From an uncultured bacterium (lineage in GTDB: Bacteria > Actinomycetota > Coriobacteriia > Coriobacteriales > Eggerthellaceae), in the NCBI GenBank assembly GCA_937890835.1, contig CALADF010000043.1, positions 1 through 64,000 on the forward strand: a stretch of DNA of 64,000 nucleotides. Reading direction: 5' to 3'. The notes below the pieces were generated by a model, which searched no databases, was not told the origin of the DNA, and saw only the letters and a program-made list of their open reading frames with translations. Of this stretch, positions 35,753 to 44,388 are shown piece by piece (position 1 is the stretch's first letter; the number at the start of each line of letters is the position of its first letter). A program made the translations under genes and the position numbers.

Positions 35753-36763
35753 TCAATCCTTCTCTTGCATAGTCGTTTCGGCAGCAACTTGCTTGGCATC
35801 CTCATGCGATGCAATTTGTCCAAGGAGCTCATCGAAGACCACGTCGAAATCTTCGAGCGTCGTGCAGTAATTGATTCTGCCGCGCGCGGCCGCGGCGCCG
35901 GGCAATCCCGCCATATACCACATGGCATGCTTGCGCATGCGAACGATGTTCCTCCCCTCGCGCTGCGTCAGCAAACGCGCATGGCGACGCGCCATCTCCA
36001 CGCGCTCACGCGCGCTCGGTCGCCGGGGCACGGGCTCGCCCGCCAAAGCTGCTTTAACTTCCGCGAAGATCCACGGGTTGCCCTCCGCCCCACGGGCGAT
36101 CATGACGGCGTCGCATCCCGTTTGACGACGCATGGTAACCGCATCCTCCCCCGAACGGATGTCACCGTTGCCCACGACGGGAATGGAAACCGCCTCTTTG
36201 ACGCGCCCGATAACGCCCCAGTCAGCGCAACCGCGATAGAGCTGCTCGGCGTAACGCCCGTGAACCGCCACGGCCGCCGCACCCGCCGCCTCCATACGGC
36301 GAGCGAATTCAGAAGCGCTCTCGTCTCCCAGCGACCAACCCCGGCGAAATTTGACGGTGACCGGGCACGACACCGCTTCGTTGACCTCACGGACGATTGA
36401 CGAAGCGAGATCGGGATCCCTCATCAGCGCAGAGCCGTCGCCTTTGCTCACGATCTTGCGAGCGGGACATCCCATGTTAATGTCAAGGTAAGCGAGCGAA
36501 TCGCCCATCGCGTCCTCGATCCAAGCTGCCTGAGAGGCCATGATCGAAGGCTCATGACCGAAAAGCTGAACGCCGACGCGCTTTTCCCCATCCGCCAGAA
36601 CAAGCAGATGCCTGGTTTTCTCGTTCGCGTATGAAAGGCCCTTAGCCGAAACCATCTCGGTAAAAGCCAGGTCAGCCCCCTGCTCAAGGCAAAGAGAGCG
36701 AAAAGCGATGTCGCTTACGCCTGCCATGGGGGCAAGCAGCGCCTCGTAGGTTCCAAAAAGCAT
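35753..36763 (-). CDS. dusB: DusB-like tRNA-dihydrouridine synthase
   Basis: A 336-residue flavoenzyme that reduces uridine to dihydrouridine in tRNA. The TIM barrel starts LAPMAGVSDIAFR. The catalytic Cys99 lies in NMGCPARKI, and FMN-binding GNGDIRSGEDA and a MIARGAEGNPW motif follow. Assignment to DusB rather than another Dus is by overall motif similarity. It is co-directional with hemW, with 3 bp between them. Confidence 0.93.
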   Translation of the reverse strand: MLFGTYEALLAPMAGVSDIAFRSLCLEQGADLAFTEMVSAKGLSYANEKTRHLLVLADGEKRVGVQLFGHEPSIMASQAAWIEDAMGDSLAYLDINMGCPARKIVSKGDGSALMRDPDLASSIVREVNEAVSCPVTVKFRRGWSLGDESASEFARRMEAAGAAAVAVHGRYAEQLYRGCADWGVIGRVKEAVSIPVVGNGDIRSGEDAVTMRRQTGCDAVMIARGAEGNPWIFAEVKAALAGEPVPRRPSARERVEMARRHARLLTQREGRNIVRMRKHAMWYMAGLPGAAAARGRINYCTTLEDFDVVFDELLGQIASHEDAKQVAAETTMQEKD

Positions 36764-36827
36764 GGAATAACTTTCACCTGCTCATCAAGTAACAGACGAC
36801 AAAAAAACGTATGGCGAACGGCGGCGG

Positions 36828-37022
36828 CTATGCTACCGAGCTCGCCCCGAACAAGCCGAGAACGCCGACGAATCCGACGACGAGGATGATGCAAGCGGCG
36901 ACGACGACAACGAGCGCGCACCCCGCGCCTTTCGACCCCCGCGCGCGCTCAAGCTCCTCGGCGTTCTTTTTCTCGTCGAAGGGGTCGTTCAGCCAGTCGT
37001 ATTCCTCTTGCTTTCGCGCCAT
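36828..37022 (-). CDS. Small single-pass membrane protein
   Basis: A 64-residue protein of unrecognised family. The N-terminal ~35 residues are charged (MARKQEEYDWLNDPFDEKK), followed by a basic patch and one hydrophobic helix (~36-58). The ATG at 37022 has AAAGGGGG 7 nt upstream, a strong ribosome site that supports real translation. It lies between lepA and dusB in the same direction. No function can be assigned. Confidence 0.72.
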   Translation of the reverse strand: MARKQEEYDWLNDPFDEKKNAEELERARGSKGAGCALVVVVAACIILVVGFVGVLGLFGASSVA

Positions 37023-37175
37023 CAAGCCCCCTTTGTCCAACCTCGATATCGTACGGAATCCGCCCGTTGGATACGATACATCATAACGCCTGGAAAACAG
37101 CTCCGAGAACATTGCGCTAAACCGACAAAGCGTCGCAAACTCATAGCTCGCGACGCCGCCGATCCAGACATCAGG

Positions 37176-38981
37176 CTACTCGTCAACCTTCAAGATAGCC
37201 ATGAACGCCTCCTGCGGAACTTCGACGTTCCCGATGGCCTTCATCCTCTTCTTGCCCGCCTTCTGCTTCTCGAGCAGCTTGCGCTTGCGGGAGATGTCAC
37301 CGCCGTAGCACTTCGCCAAAACGTCCTTGCGCTTCGCCTTGACGGTCTGACGAGCCAGCACGCGTCCGCCGATGGCCGCCTGAATGGGAACCTCGAACAT
37401 CTGGCGGGGGATGATCTCTTTGAGCTTATCGCAGAGCACGCGTCCACGATCGTACGCCTTGTCCTTGTGGACGATGAACGAAAGAGCGTCGATGGGCTTG
37501 CCTGAGAGAAGGATGTCGAGCTTGACGAGGTCGCTCGGCTTATAGCCGAGAAAATCGTAGTCCAAGCTCGCATAACCTTTCGTGTTGGACTTGAGCTTGT
37601 CGAAGAAATCCATGATCAACTCGGAGAGGGGGATCTCCCACAGCATCTCGACGGTGGTTTGAGAGAGGTAGTTCATCGTGACGAACGTGCCGCGGCGCGA
37701 CACCGTGAGGTCCATGACCGCACCGACGTAATCGGGCGGAATGAGAATCTTCGCCTGCAGGTAAGGCTCTTCGATACGATCGATCTCTCCGGGATCGGGC
37801 ATTTCCTGGGGAGAGTGAAGCGAAATCATCTCTCCGCCCTTGCGATACACGTGGTACTCGACCGAGGGAGCGGTAGCCAAAAGGTCCAATCCGAATTCAC
37901 GCTCGAGCCGCTCCTTGATGACCTCCATATGCAAGAGCCCAAGGAAACCCACGCGGAAGCCGAAACCGAGCGCATGGGACTTTTCAGGCTCCCAGATGAG
38001 AGCGGGGTCGTTCAAGGACAGCTTCTCGAGCGCCTCCTTAAGCGGCTCGTACTGATCGCCCTCGATAGGGAACAAACCCGTGAACACCATGGGCTTCGCC
38101 TCACGGTAGCCGGGCAAAGGCTCCTCGACGCCGCCTTCGGCAAGCGTGATGGTATCGCCGACCTTAACCTGGCTCACATCTTTTAAGCCGGTGACAAGGT
38201 ATCCGACCTCGCCAACGGATAGATGCGGCGTCGCTATCTCTGCGGGCCTGCGTGCGCCCACCTCCTCGACGAGGGTCTCGGTGCCGGTTGCCATCATGCG
38301 AATGCGATCGCCTTTTCGCATCATGCCGTCAACGACGCGCACCAAGGCGACGACGCCGCGATAGGCGTCGAAGTAGCTATCGAAGATGAGCGCGCGCAGC
38401 GGAGCATCGGCGTCACCTGTAGGCGCGGGAATGTTGTACACAACCGCTTCAAGCAGATCATGTACGCCGGCCCCGGTTTTGCCGGAAGCGAGAATCGCGT
38501 CGTCGGCGGGAATGGCCAAGCCGTCCTCTATTTCAGCCTTCACACGCTCGGGATCAGCGGCGGGAAGATCGATCTTGTTGATCAAGGGAATGATCTCAAG
38601 GTCCGCGTTCATCGCCATCATGGCGTTGGCGACGGTTTGCGCCTCAACGCCCTGAGTGGCATCGACCACGAGCACAGCCCCGTCGCAAGCCGCAAGAGAC
38701 CGACTGACTTCGTAGGTGAAGTCGACGTGACCGGGTGTGTCGATCAAGTTGAACTGATACGTCTGACCGTCATCGGATGTGTAGTCGACGCGAACCGCTT
38801 GGCTTTTGATGGTAATTCCGCGCTCGCGCTCGATATCCATGGAATCGAGAAGCTGCTCGGTCATGTCGCGCTTGGCAACCGTGCCCGTAAGCTCGAGGAT
38901 GCGATCCGAAAGCGTCGACTTTCCGTGGTCGATGTGCGCGATGATGGAAAAATTTCTGATATAAGCCGGATCTTGAATCAT
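37176..38981 (-). CDS. lepA: LepA, elongation factor 4
   Basis: A 601-residue LepA, a ribosome-binding GTPase that acts in back-translocation and initiation/assembly. P-loop AHIDHGKST is at 15-23, DTPGHVDF and NKIDLP follow, and the C-terminus is the LepA-specific domain (KAKRKDVLAKCYGGDISRKRKLL region). It is divergent from rpsT. AAAGAG precedes the ATG. Confidence 0.97.
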   Translation of the reverse strand: MIQDPAYIRNFSIIAHIDHGKSTLSDRILELTGTVAKRDMTEQLLDSMDIERERGITIKSQAVRVDYTSDDGQTYQFNLIDTPGHVDFTYEVSRSLAACDGAVLVVDATQGVEAQTVANAMMAMNADLEIIPLINKIDLPAADPERVKAEIEDGLAIPADDAILASGKTGAGVHDLLEAVVYNIPAPTGDADAPLRALIFDSYFDAYRGVVALVRVVDGMMRKGDRIRMMATGTETLVEEVGARRPAEIATPHLSVGEVGYLVTGLKDVSQVKVGDTITLAEGGVEEPLPGYREAKPMVFTGLFPIEGDQYEPLKEALEKLSLNDPALIWEPEKSHALGFGFRVGFLGLLHMEVIKERLEREFGLDLLATAPSVEYHVYRKGGEMISLHSPQEMPDPGEIDRIEEPYLQAKILIPPDYVGAVMDLTVSRRGTFVTMNYLSQTTVEMLWEIPLSELIMDFFDKLKSNTKGYASLDYDFLGYKPSDLVKLDILLSGKPIDALSFIVHKDKAYDRGRVLCDKLKEIIPRQMFEVPIQAAIGGRVLARQTVKAKRKDVLAKCYGGDISRKRKLLEKQKAGKKRMKAIGNVEVPQEAFMAILKVDE

Positions 38982-39364
38982 GATCTCTTTCTTGCCGTTC
39001 CTCGGTATTTGTGCGTTCGATGTGCAAAGCGCATTTTCTCATGCAATAACACGAAAATGTCGTGTGTTTGCTGCAATGCTTTGGTATTCTATCGCATTGT
39101 GTATCCGGCGAACCGAGAGCGCGGTGATTACACCGCCAAATCTGCAGACGTGGCTGCGAGAAAAGGATTCGACACGCCGGTGACCGAATGGTCGACGAAA
39201 CAGAGAAATCCCGCCTGTTTCCTGCACGTATCGCCATCAAGGCGCATACGCGTGCGCTCATCGATCTTTCGTCACCTGAATTGAATGTTTTCTCCTCTGC
39301 TGCAATTGCACGATCTTCGGTTTTGCCGCTCAGTCTAGCCAAGATGATTTACGGAGGATAGAAC
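38982..39364. other. Divergent intergenic region lepA / rpsT
   Basis: These 383 bp contain the promoters of lepA (-) and rpsT (+) but no gene I can support. A TATTCT/TAGAAT hexamer near 39090 can be read as a -10 on either strand, without a convincing -35. Several A/T-rich stretches lie between 39020 and 39100. The rpsT ribosome site (GGAGG) is at the right edge. Confidence 0.4.
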
Positions 39365-39865
39365 ATGGCTAACATTAAGTCGCAGAAGAAGCGCATCATC
39401 ACCAACGAGAAGTCCCGTATGCGCAATCGCGCGGTCAAGTCCGAGATCAAGACCGCAATCCGTCACGTCAAAGATGCGGTTACCGCCGGCGACGGTGCTG
39501 CCGCTTACGCAGCAGCTCTCGCTGCCTGCCGTCTGCTCGACAAAGCGGTTAGCAAGGGCGTCATCCACAAGAACCAGGCCGCTAACCGCAAGAGCGGCAT
39601 CATGGCTCTCGCCAACACCATCGTGACCGATGCTGATCGCGCCGCTTACGTCAAGCCCGCCGTGAAGCCGCAGGAGAAGACCGGCTCCAAGAAGGCTGCT
39701 GCCAAGGCTGCTCGCAAGGAGGCCATGGCCGCTGCTTCCGCCGAGAAGGCCAAGCGTCGCGAGGCTCACATGAAGGCCGTCGCCGCCGCCGAGGCCCGCA
39801 AGGCCAAGGAGGCCGCCGAGGCCGCTGCCGCCGAGGCCGCCGAGGCTGCTGAGGACGCAGAGTAG
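39365..39865 (+). CDS. rpsT: 30S ribosomal protein S20 with long C-terminal extension
   Basis: A 166-residue protein. Residues 1-~87 are a normal S20 (MANIKSQKKRIITNEKSRMRNR, AANRKSGIMALA). The remaining ~80 residues are a low-complexity tail, first basic and Ala/Lys-rich, then Ala/Glu-rich and ending acidic, likely a long helix. Standard S20 is ~86-90 residues, so the tail nearly doubles it. It is in frame, with no sign of a frameshift, and two terminators follow it. GGAGG precedes the ATG. Confidence 0.95.
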   Translation: MANIKSQKKRIITNEKSRMRNRAVKSEIKTAIRHVKDAVTAGDGAAAYAAALAACRLLDKAVSKGVIHKNQAANRKSGIMALANTIVTDADRAAYVKPAVKPQEKTGSKKAAAKAARKEAMAAASAEKAKRREAHMKAVAAAEARKAKEAAEAAAAEAAEAAEDAE

Positions 39866-39895
39866 GTTTCACGCTCCCGCATATCTCAATTTGCG

Positions 39896-39923
39896 AAAAA
39901 GCCCCGAAAGGGGCTTTTTCTTT
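39896..39923 (+). terminator. Strong intrinsic terminator after rpsT (bidirectional)
   Basis: AAAAAGCCCC-GAAA-GGGGCTTTTT (39896-39919) has a GC-rich 5-bp core, a GAAA tetraloop and A/T flanks that give a T-tract on both strands. It ends rpsT on the plus strand and may also stop holA read-through on the minus strand. Confidence 0.9.
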
Positions 39924-39966
39924 GCATGGACAAGCGAGGCTACAGGACAAATAGTGTGTCCCATTT

Positions 39967-39997
39967 CGGGCGTTGACGCATGTCAGCGCCCGTTTTT
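39967..39997 (+). terminator. Second terminator downstream of rpsT
   Basis: An 11-bp stem with one G-U pair (arms 39967-39977 and 39982-39992, GCAT loop) is followed by TTTTT on the plus strand only. It is 47 bp beyond the first terminator, making a tandem pair between the converging rpsT and holA. Confidence 0.8.
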
Positions 39998-40084
39998 CAT
40001 GAAAAGCAGGCACAAGAACATGAAGAAGCGCTGACGGGAAAGCACGACGCGGGATCGTGACGACGAGTAGATCAGCTGCAGCAA

Positions 40085-41059
40085 TCAGCCCTTGCGAAGC
40101 GTATCTACAACCCAATCTCGAAAGGCCTCATCGGCATCGGCGCCGCTTTTCATGCGAAACTCCGCATCGCGCGCAGAAGAGAGGGCACCTCTCAGCTCCT
40201 CGGGCGAGAACATGCGCGCCCAGATCTTATAGTTCTTCATCTTCCAATCGGGAAACTTCAACTCTTTCGCCGCGGCTGCGGAATTGCCACGGCGAGCCAT
40301 GGTTTGAACGCAAATGAGTTCACGGATGCGAATAATGCATTTCGGAAGCAGGAAGAACGGCGACGTCTTCTTCATCTCCCCTAACAGCGCAAGGCTTTTC
40401 GGAAGGTCGCGCGCCGCAAACGCATCGACGAAGCTCCACCATTTAACCTCGGAGGTGTGCGCGACCATCGAAGCCACCTCGGCCTCGCTGACCGCAGCAG
40501 ATCCTCGGTGAGCGAGCGCGATTTTACGCACCTCGCTATCGAGGCGAACCATGTCCTCGCCGACGAATTCGATGAGTTTACGTGCAGCCGCATCGGTGAA
40601 CGTCACGCCGCAGCCAACGGCGAGGGATCGTACCGTCGCGGGAAGCTCTTTAGCGGCAGGAGGAGCGCAATCGATGATCGCCTCGGAATCAATCGTCGCG
40701 ATCGCCTTGTACAAACGGGTGTTCTTCGCGAGTTTTTCCGCTTCGAGAAGAAGCACCGTGGTTTCGCAGGGGCTTTTCAAATATGAGATTATCGCCTCGG
40801 AATCGGTCTTCTTCAGCTTATCAGCGTTCCTCACGTGCACGAGGCGCTTTTCGCTTGCGAAGGGAACGGTGTTGCATGCGGTGACGACATCTTCACCTAA
40901 AACGACTTCGCCATCGAGGTCGTCGGAGTTGAAGGCAAGGTCGCCGAGCTTCTCCAGACGCTCGCGAAGTTTCACGAGCGTCCTGGATCGCTTAAGCGAA
41001 TCCTCCCCGACCAAAAGATAAGCGGCGAGCAATTCTTTTTTCTGTTTACCGGTTGCCAT
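40085..41059 (-). CDS. holA: HolA, DNA polymerase III subunit delta
   Basis: A 324-residue delta subunit of the clamp loader, which opens the sliding clamp. It is recognised from the N-terminal AYLLVGEDSLKRSRTLVKLRERL, the HVRNADKLKK region and the C-terminal helical collar with LICVQTMARRG. No ATPase motif is expected, and none is seen. The ATG at 41059 is preferred. It lies 5 bp after comEC, the conserved comEC-holA-rpsT cluster. Confidence 0.92.
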   Translation of the reverse strand: MATGKQKKELLAAYLLVGEDSLKRSRTLVKLRERLEKLGDLAFNSDDLDGEVVLGEDVVTACNTVPFASEKRLVHVRNADKLKKTDSEAIISYLKSPCETTVLLLEAEKLAKNTRLYKAIATIDSEAIIDCAPPAAKELPATVRSLAVGCGVTFTDAAARKLIEFVGEDMVRLDSEVRKIALAHRGSAAVSEAEVASMVAHTSEVKWWSFVDAFAARDLPKSLALLGEMKKTSPFFLLPKCIIRIRELICVQTMARRGNSAAAAKELKFPDWKMKNYKIWARMFSPEELRGALSSARDAEFRMKSGADADEAFRDWVVDTLRKG

Positions 41060-41064
41060 GAGAC

Positions 41065-43467
41065 CTATTGTACCCGAGGTGCAATGCGCAGAGCGTCCGA
41101 GGTGAAAGATACGCACACATCGCCCAGCAAATCGGTTCGTAAAACCTGAGCGTTGCAGGATTCGAGAGCAGATAAGGCGTCTTCGTGCGGATGTCCGTAC
41201 CGATTGCCCGCCCCGCAGCTGATGAGCGCGACCTCCGGGGAGAGCTTCCGAGCGAGATCGACGTTGAGCGCGTTTTTCGAGCCATGATGGCCGACCTTCA
41301 GCACGTCGATATCGCCCACCGCTCCCAAGGAAACGAGTTCTTCAATCTGCTCTATCTCAGCGTCACCGCAGAACAACGCGCGCCAATCCGTCGCGCCGTC
41401 ATCGTTTGAATCTAATTCCGCCAGAAGACACACGCTGTCGGCGTTGCCCCCTTCATCGGAAAACGCAACGGGCCAGATTACCTCGAGATCGAAATTGCCA
41501 ACCTTGACAACGTCGCCAACCGACAGACCGGACAAACGATCCTCCCCGACAACCGCCTTCGCATCTTCTAACAGCTGCGAACAGGATGAGCACGAGCAGC
41601 CTAGTGCATCTTCAGCGACCAGAACGCGATCGACGGCAACCACGCCACGCAACGTTCGCAGCGACCCGCAGTGATCGTCATCGCCGTGCGTGATGACGAC
41701 GGCGTCGAGCCTCGTAACCCCGTGTTTCCCCAAGGCGCTGCGCAAGAGGCCGTCTTGCGTTCCCGTGTCTATGAGAAGAGCGGACCCCTCGCTTCGCACG
41801 AGAAACGCATCACCCTGCCCGACATCGAGCATGATGATCTCGTCGCCGTGAAAGCGAGGCAAGACGACGACCGCGAAGACGAAAAGCGCAAGCGATGATA
41901 CGGTTATCACCGCTAAAACACGAGGCTTCAAACGCGGCCACGCTACAAACAGGGCGAAGGTCAAGAATACGGTCAAGGCAAGGGAGAACACCACGGGCAT
42001 CGCAACGGGCACGCACGCGAAGGGCGCTTTCGCGAGCAAACTCACCGCTTCCGTCAAAGGGACAGCGCACCATGCTGCAACGGGAAGAAGGGCGGGAGCA
42101 ATGCCGGGCACGACGCATGAGACGAGTACGGTGATGAGACCAACCACGCAGGCGAGCGTGAACAAGGGCGCGACGACAATGTTCGCGACAGGAGATATCA
42201 GCGGCAGTTGAGAAAACAGCGCAGAGGAAAACGGCAGCGTGGTCACCGACGAGGCGATCGTCATAGCCAGCGGCTCCGCGACAAGGTGACGAAGCCTATT
42301 CGGAAGGAACGAGAGCCACGACGAAACAAGACCTGTGAACAAGACGATGCCAAGCGTCGCCGCTGCCGACAAGAACAGCGAAACCGAAACCGATGACGCC
42401 GGGTCCACGGCAATGAAAGCGATTATGCATAGCGACAGCGCGTTGAGCGACGACGATCTCCTTCGCGCCCCCTGAGCCGCAAGTCCCAAGAGCACCATGA
42501 TCGCCGCCCGGATGGCGGATATCGGCATACCCGAGAAAACCAAGTATGAAAGAACGAATATGGCGACGGCGACGCCTCTCGCAACCGCGTTTAAGCGAAG
42601 GCGCCTTAAAGCGAAGCCGACAAAGGACGACACAATGGCAAGATGCGACCCCGACACCGCGACAAGATGCGCCAACCCTGTTATCTTGTAGTCCTCATAC
42701 GCTCCCTCGGCATCGACCGTCGTTCGATAACCGCACACGAGGGCTTGCAGTATGCCTGCTGAGCCTCCGGCATATTCCGCAAACAAATCTATCGCGCGCG
42801 CTCTCGTTCTTTCAATCGGGGAGAGTTCGACAACGTTTCCAACGTCAGCACTCGCCACATCAAGCTGACCGACAAGACCTTTCTCCCATAGAAGCGCGGC
42901 GTTTCGCTCGCTCGGCCGATCGATGCTTCCCGTATAGGGGAAGCGCGCACCGCACAAAAGCATGACGTCGTCATCGAACCTGACCTCAACAGGGTAGGAA
43001 GCGCCATCCACTCCGATGGCACGCGCCGAGGCGCTCGAACCGTATAAACCGGGATTCGAATCCTCCGTCAGCTCTATCGTCCAATCCACACGCATACTGG
43101 CAAGCGAGTCGATTGAGCTTTGCGCGCGCCAAGCTCCACCCGAAGCGCACGATACGCCCAGAAGGGCGCCGACGAGCAGCAGAAGCACCAACGGCGCACG
43201 TCCTGCGCGCACAAGACCGCCTGCAAGGAGAAGAGCTGCGACCAGCGTCGAAATCGCGCCAGGGGCGAGATAAGAGGGATCGGCTTCGCGAAGCGACAGG
43301 TAAGCGATCGCGCAGGCGCCCCAAAGCGCGACCGCAACCACGAATATCGGAGGGATGCTCGGGCGAGGTGTTTTGGGGCCATCATGCTCAAGATCGGTAT
43401 CGACACCGGCGTCGATCTGCGTCGATTCAAGCAAACGAGCAATCAGTCGCTCCATGCATGTCATCAT
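41065..43467 (-). CDS. comEC: ComEC/Rec2, competence DNA-uptake channel
   Basis: An 800-residue polytopic membrane protein. The DUF4131-like N-terminus is followed by the Competence domain (GLAHLVAVSGSHLAIVSSFV with many helices, ~250-510). A C-terminal metallo-beta-lactamase domain has VITHGDDDHCGSL. In naturally competent bacteria it passes single-stranded DNA across the membrane. The start overlaps the comEA stop by four bases (ATGA), so the two are translationally coupled. An intact comEA-comEC pair suggests uptake ability, but no pilus genes are in this window. Confidence 0.94.
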   Translation of the reverse strand: MMTCMERLIARLLESTQIDAGVDTDLEHDGPKTPRPSIPPIFVVAVALWGACAIAYLSLREADPSYLAPGAISTLVAALLLAGGLVRAGRAPLVLLLLVGALLGVSCASGGAWRAQSSIDSLASMRVDWTIELTEDSNPGLYGSSASARAIGVDGASYPVEVRFDDDVMLLCGARFPYTGSIDRPSERNAALLWEKGLVGQLDVASADVGNVVELSPIERTRARAIDLFAEYAGGSAGILQALVCGYRTTVDAEGAYEDYKITGLAHLVAVSGSHLAIVSSFVGFALRRLRLNAVARGVAVAIFVLSYLVFSGMPISAIRAAIMVLLGLAAQGARRRSSSLNALSLCIIAFIAVDPASSVSVSLFLSAAATLGIVLFTGLVSSWLSFLPNRLRHLVAEPLAMTIASSVTTLPFSSALFSQLPLISPVANIVVAPLFTLACVVGLITVLVSCVVPGIAPALLPVAAWCAVPLTEAVSLLAKAPFACVPVAMPVVFSLALTVFLTFALFVAWPRLKPRVLAVITVSSLALFVFAVVVLPRFHGDEIIMLDVGQGDAFLVRSEGSALLIDTGTQDGLLRSALGKHGVTRLDAVVITHGDDDHCGSLRTLRGVVAVDRVLVAEDALGCSCSSCSQLLEDAKAVVGEDRLSGLSVGDVVKVGNFDLEVIWPVAFSDEGGNADSVCLLAELDSNDDGATDWRALFCGDAEIEQIEELVSLGAVGDIDVLKVGHHGSKNALNVDLARKLSPEVALISCGAGNRYGHPHEDALSALESCNAQVLRTDLLGDVCVSFTSDALRIAPRVQ

Positions 43468-44108
43468 ACGCAGATCCTGTCCGCGATGGCTGCGAACTTC
43501 TTATCCCCGATACCCGAAACACGCTTCAAATCCTCCGTGGTCGCGAACGGCCCGTTCGCCTGCCTATCCTCTACGATCCTGCGAGCCGTCGCCTCCCCGA
43601 CGCCATCGAGCGTCATAAGCTCATCGGCATCGGCTGTGTTGATGTTCACCTTCCCGCCTGACGCGAGTGCTCCGGACGCCGCAGAGTTTTCCTCGCCACC
43701 CGCATCGAGCGCGGGCACGACGATCTGCTCGCCGTCGGCAACAACGCGGGCGAGGTTGATCGCAGACTCGTTCGCGCCTTCGGCGAACCCTCCCGCAAGC
43801 TGTATCGCATCGGACACGCGCGAGTCGACGGGCATTTCGTAGACACCAGGTGCAACAACACAACCCGCAACATGTACAAACACGCCTGAAGGCTCGATGA
43901 GAGCCTCCTCGGACGTCTCCTCCTTGACGGTCTCATCCTGCGCATGCGTCACCGAGAAGGTCTGAGAGTTCGCGACCGTCACCATCGAATAACCGATGCA
44001 AACCGCCACGGCAACGACGATAACCGCGATGCCGACAAGCACAGGAAGACGAACCTCCCCAAAATGCAGGCGCGAACGTAAACTATAGGCGGATTTTTGA
44101 AAGCTCAT
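43464..44108 (-). CDS. comEA: ComEA, DNA receptor of competence
   Basis: A 214-residue protein with one N-terminal membrane helix (~22-45), an Ala/Glu linker, a SLBB-like domain (~72-130, VAGCVVAPGVYEMP) and a C-terminal helix-hairpin-helix domain (~150-214, VNINTADADELMTLDGVGEATARRI region cut short here). This is the ComEA layout for binding double-stranded DNA outside the membrane. AAGGGGG precedes the ATG and can be buried in a hairpin. Confidence 0.94.
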   Translation of the reverse strand: MSFQKSAYSLRSRLHFGEVRLPVLVGIAVIVVAVAVCIGYSMVTVANSQTFSVTHAQDETVKEETSEEALIEPSGVFVHVAGCVVAPGVYEMPVDSRVSDAIQLAGGFAEGANESAINLARVVADGEQIVVPALDAGGEENSAASGALASGGKVNINTADADELMTLDGVGEATARRIVEDRQANGPFATTEDLKRVSGIGDKKFAAIADRICV

Positions 44109-44131
44109 GTGACCCCCTTGTTTTCGGGGTC
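44106..44131 (-). promoter_or_regulatory. Hairpin that can mask the comEA ribosome-binding site
   Basis: On the minus strand GACCCC (44126-44131) pairs with GGGGTC (44111-44116) across a 9-nt loop. The 3' arm is the ribosome site AAGGGGG just 3-8 nt before the comEA ATG (44108). The stem is six G-C-rich pairs, so it could lower initiation. Confidence 0.45.
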
Positions 44132-44276
44132 ATCCTACCAAGCAGCTCTAGCAAATCCATGACGCGAATTCGGTTCCAAGCTTACGCAAGGCAAACGCCA
44201 CCTCACCACAACTTGGTTCGATTCCTTACTGCAGTCTGCTTCAATCTAAGCGCCACCCGCCCGTAGCCATCCTACG

Positions 44277-44306
44277 AAAAGGCGTTCTCGAAACATCGAG
44301 AACGCC
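44277..44306 (-). terminator. Intrinsic terminator after thiI
   Basis: A perfect 10-bp stem (arms 44281-44290 and 44297-44306, 6-nt loop) is followed on the minus strand by TTTTCG. It lies 83 bp after the thiI stop and separates thiI from comEA. Confidence 0.85.
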
Positions 44307-44388
44307 GCGAGCGAGAATCTACGGTATAAAGCGAAGCCGATCATGCCGATATAGCAAACCGCGCAACGAGAACCAACCTGCGGAGCGG

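Noticed and set aside
38980..39227. Small frames in the lepA-rpsT gap
   Set aside because: No ribosome sites and no hydrophobic or domain pattern. The region is better explained as promoters.
44150..44230. tRNA-like GGTTCGATTCC stretch near 44215-44225
   Set aside because: The sequence resembles a T-loop, but the flanking bases do not pair as a T-stem and no acceptor or anticodon arm could be built.
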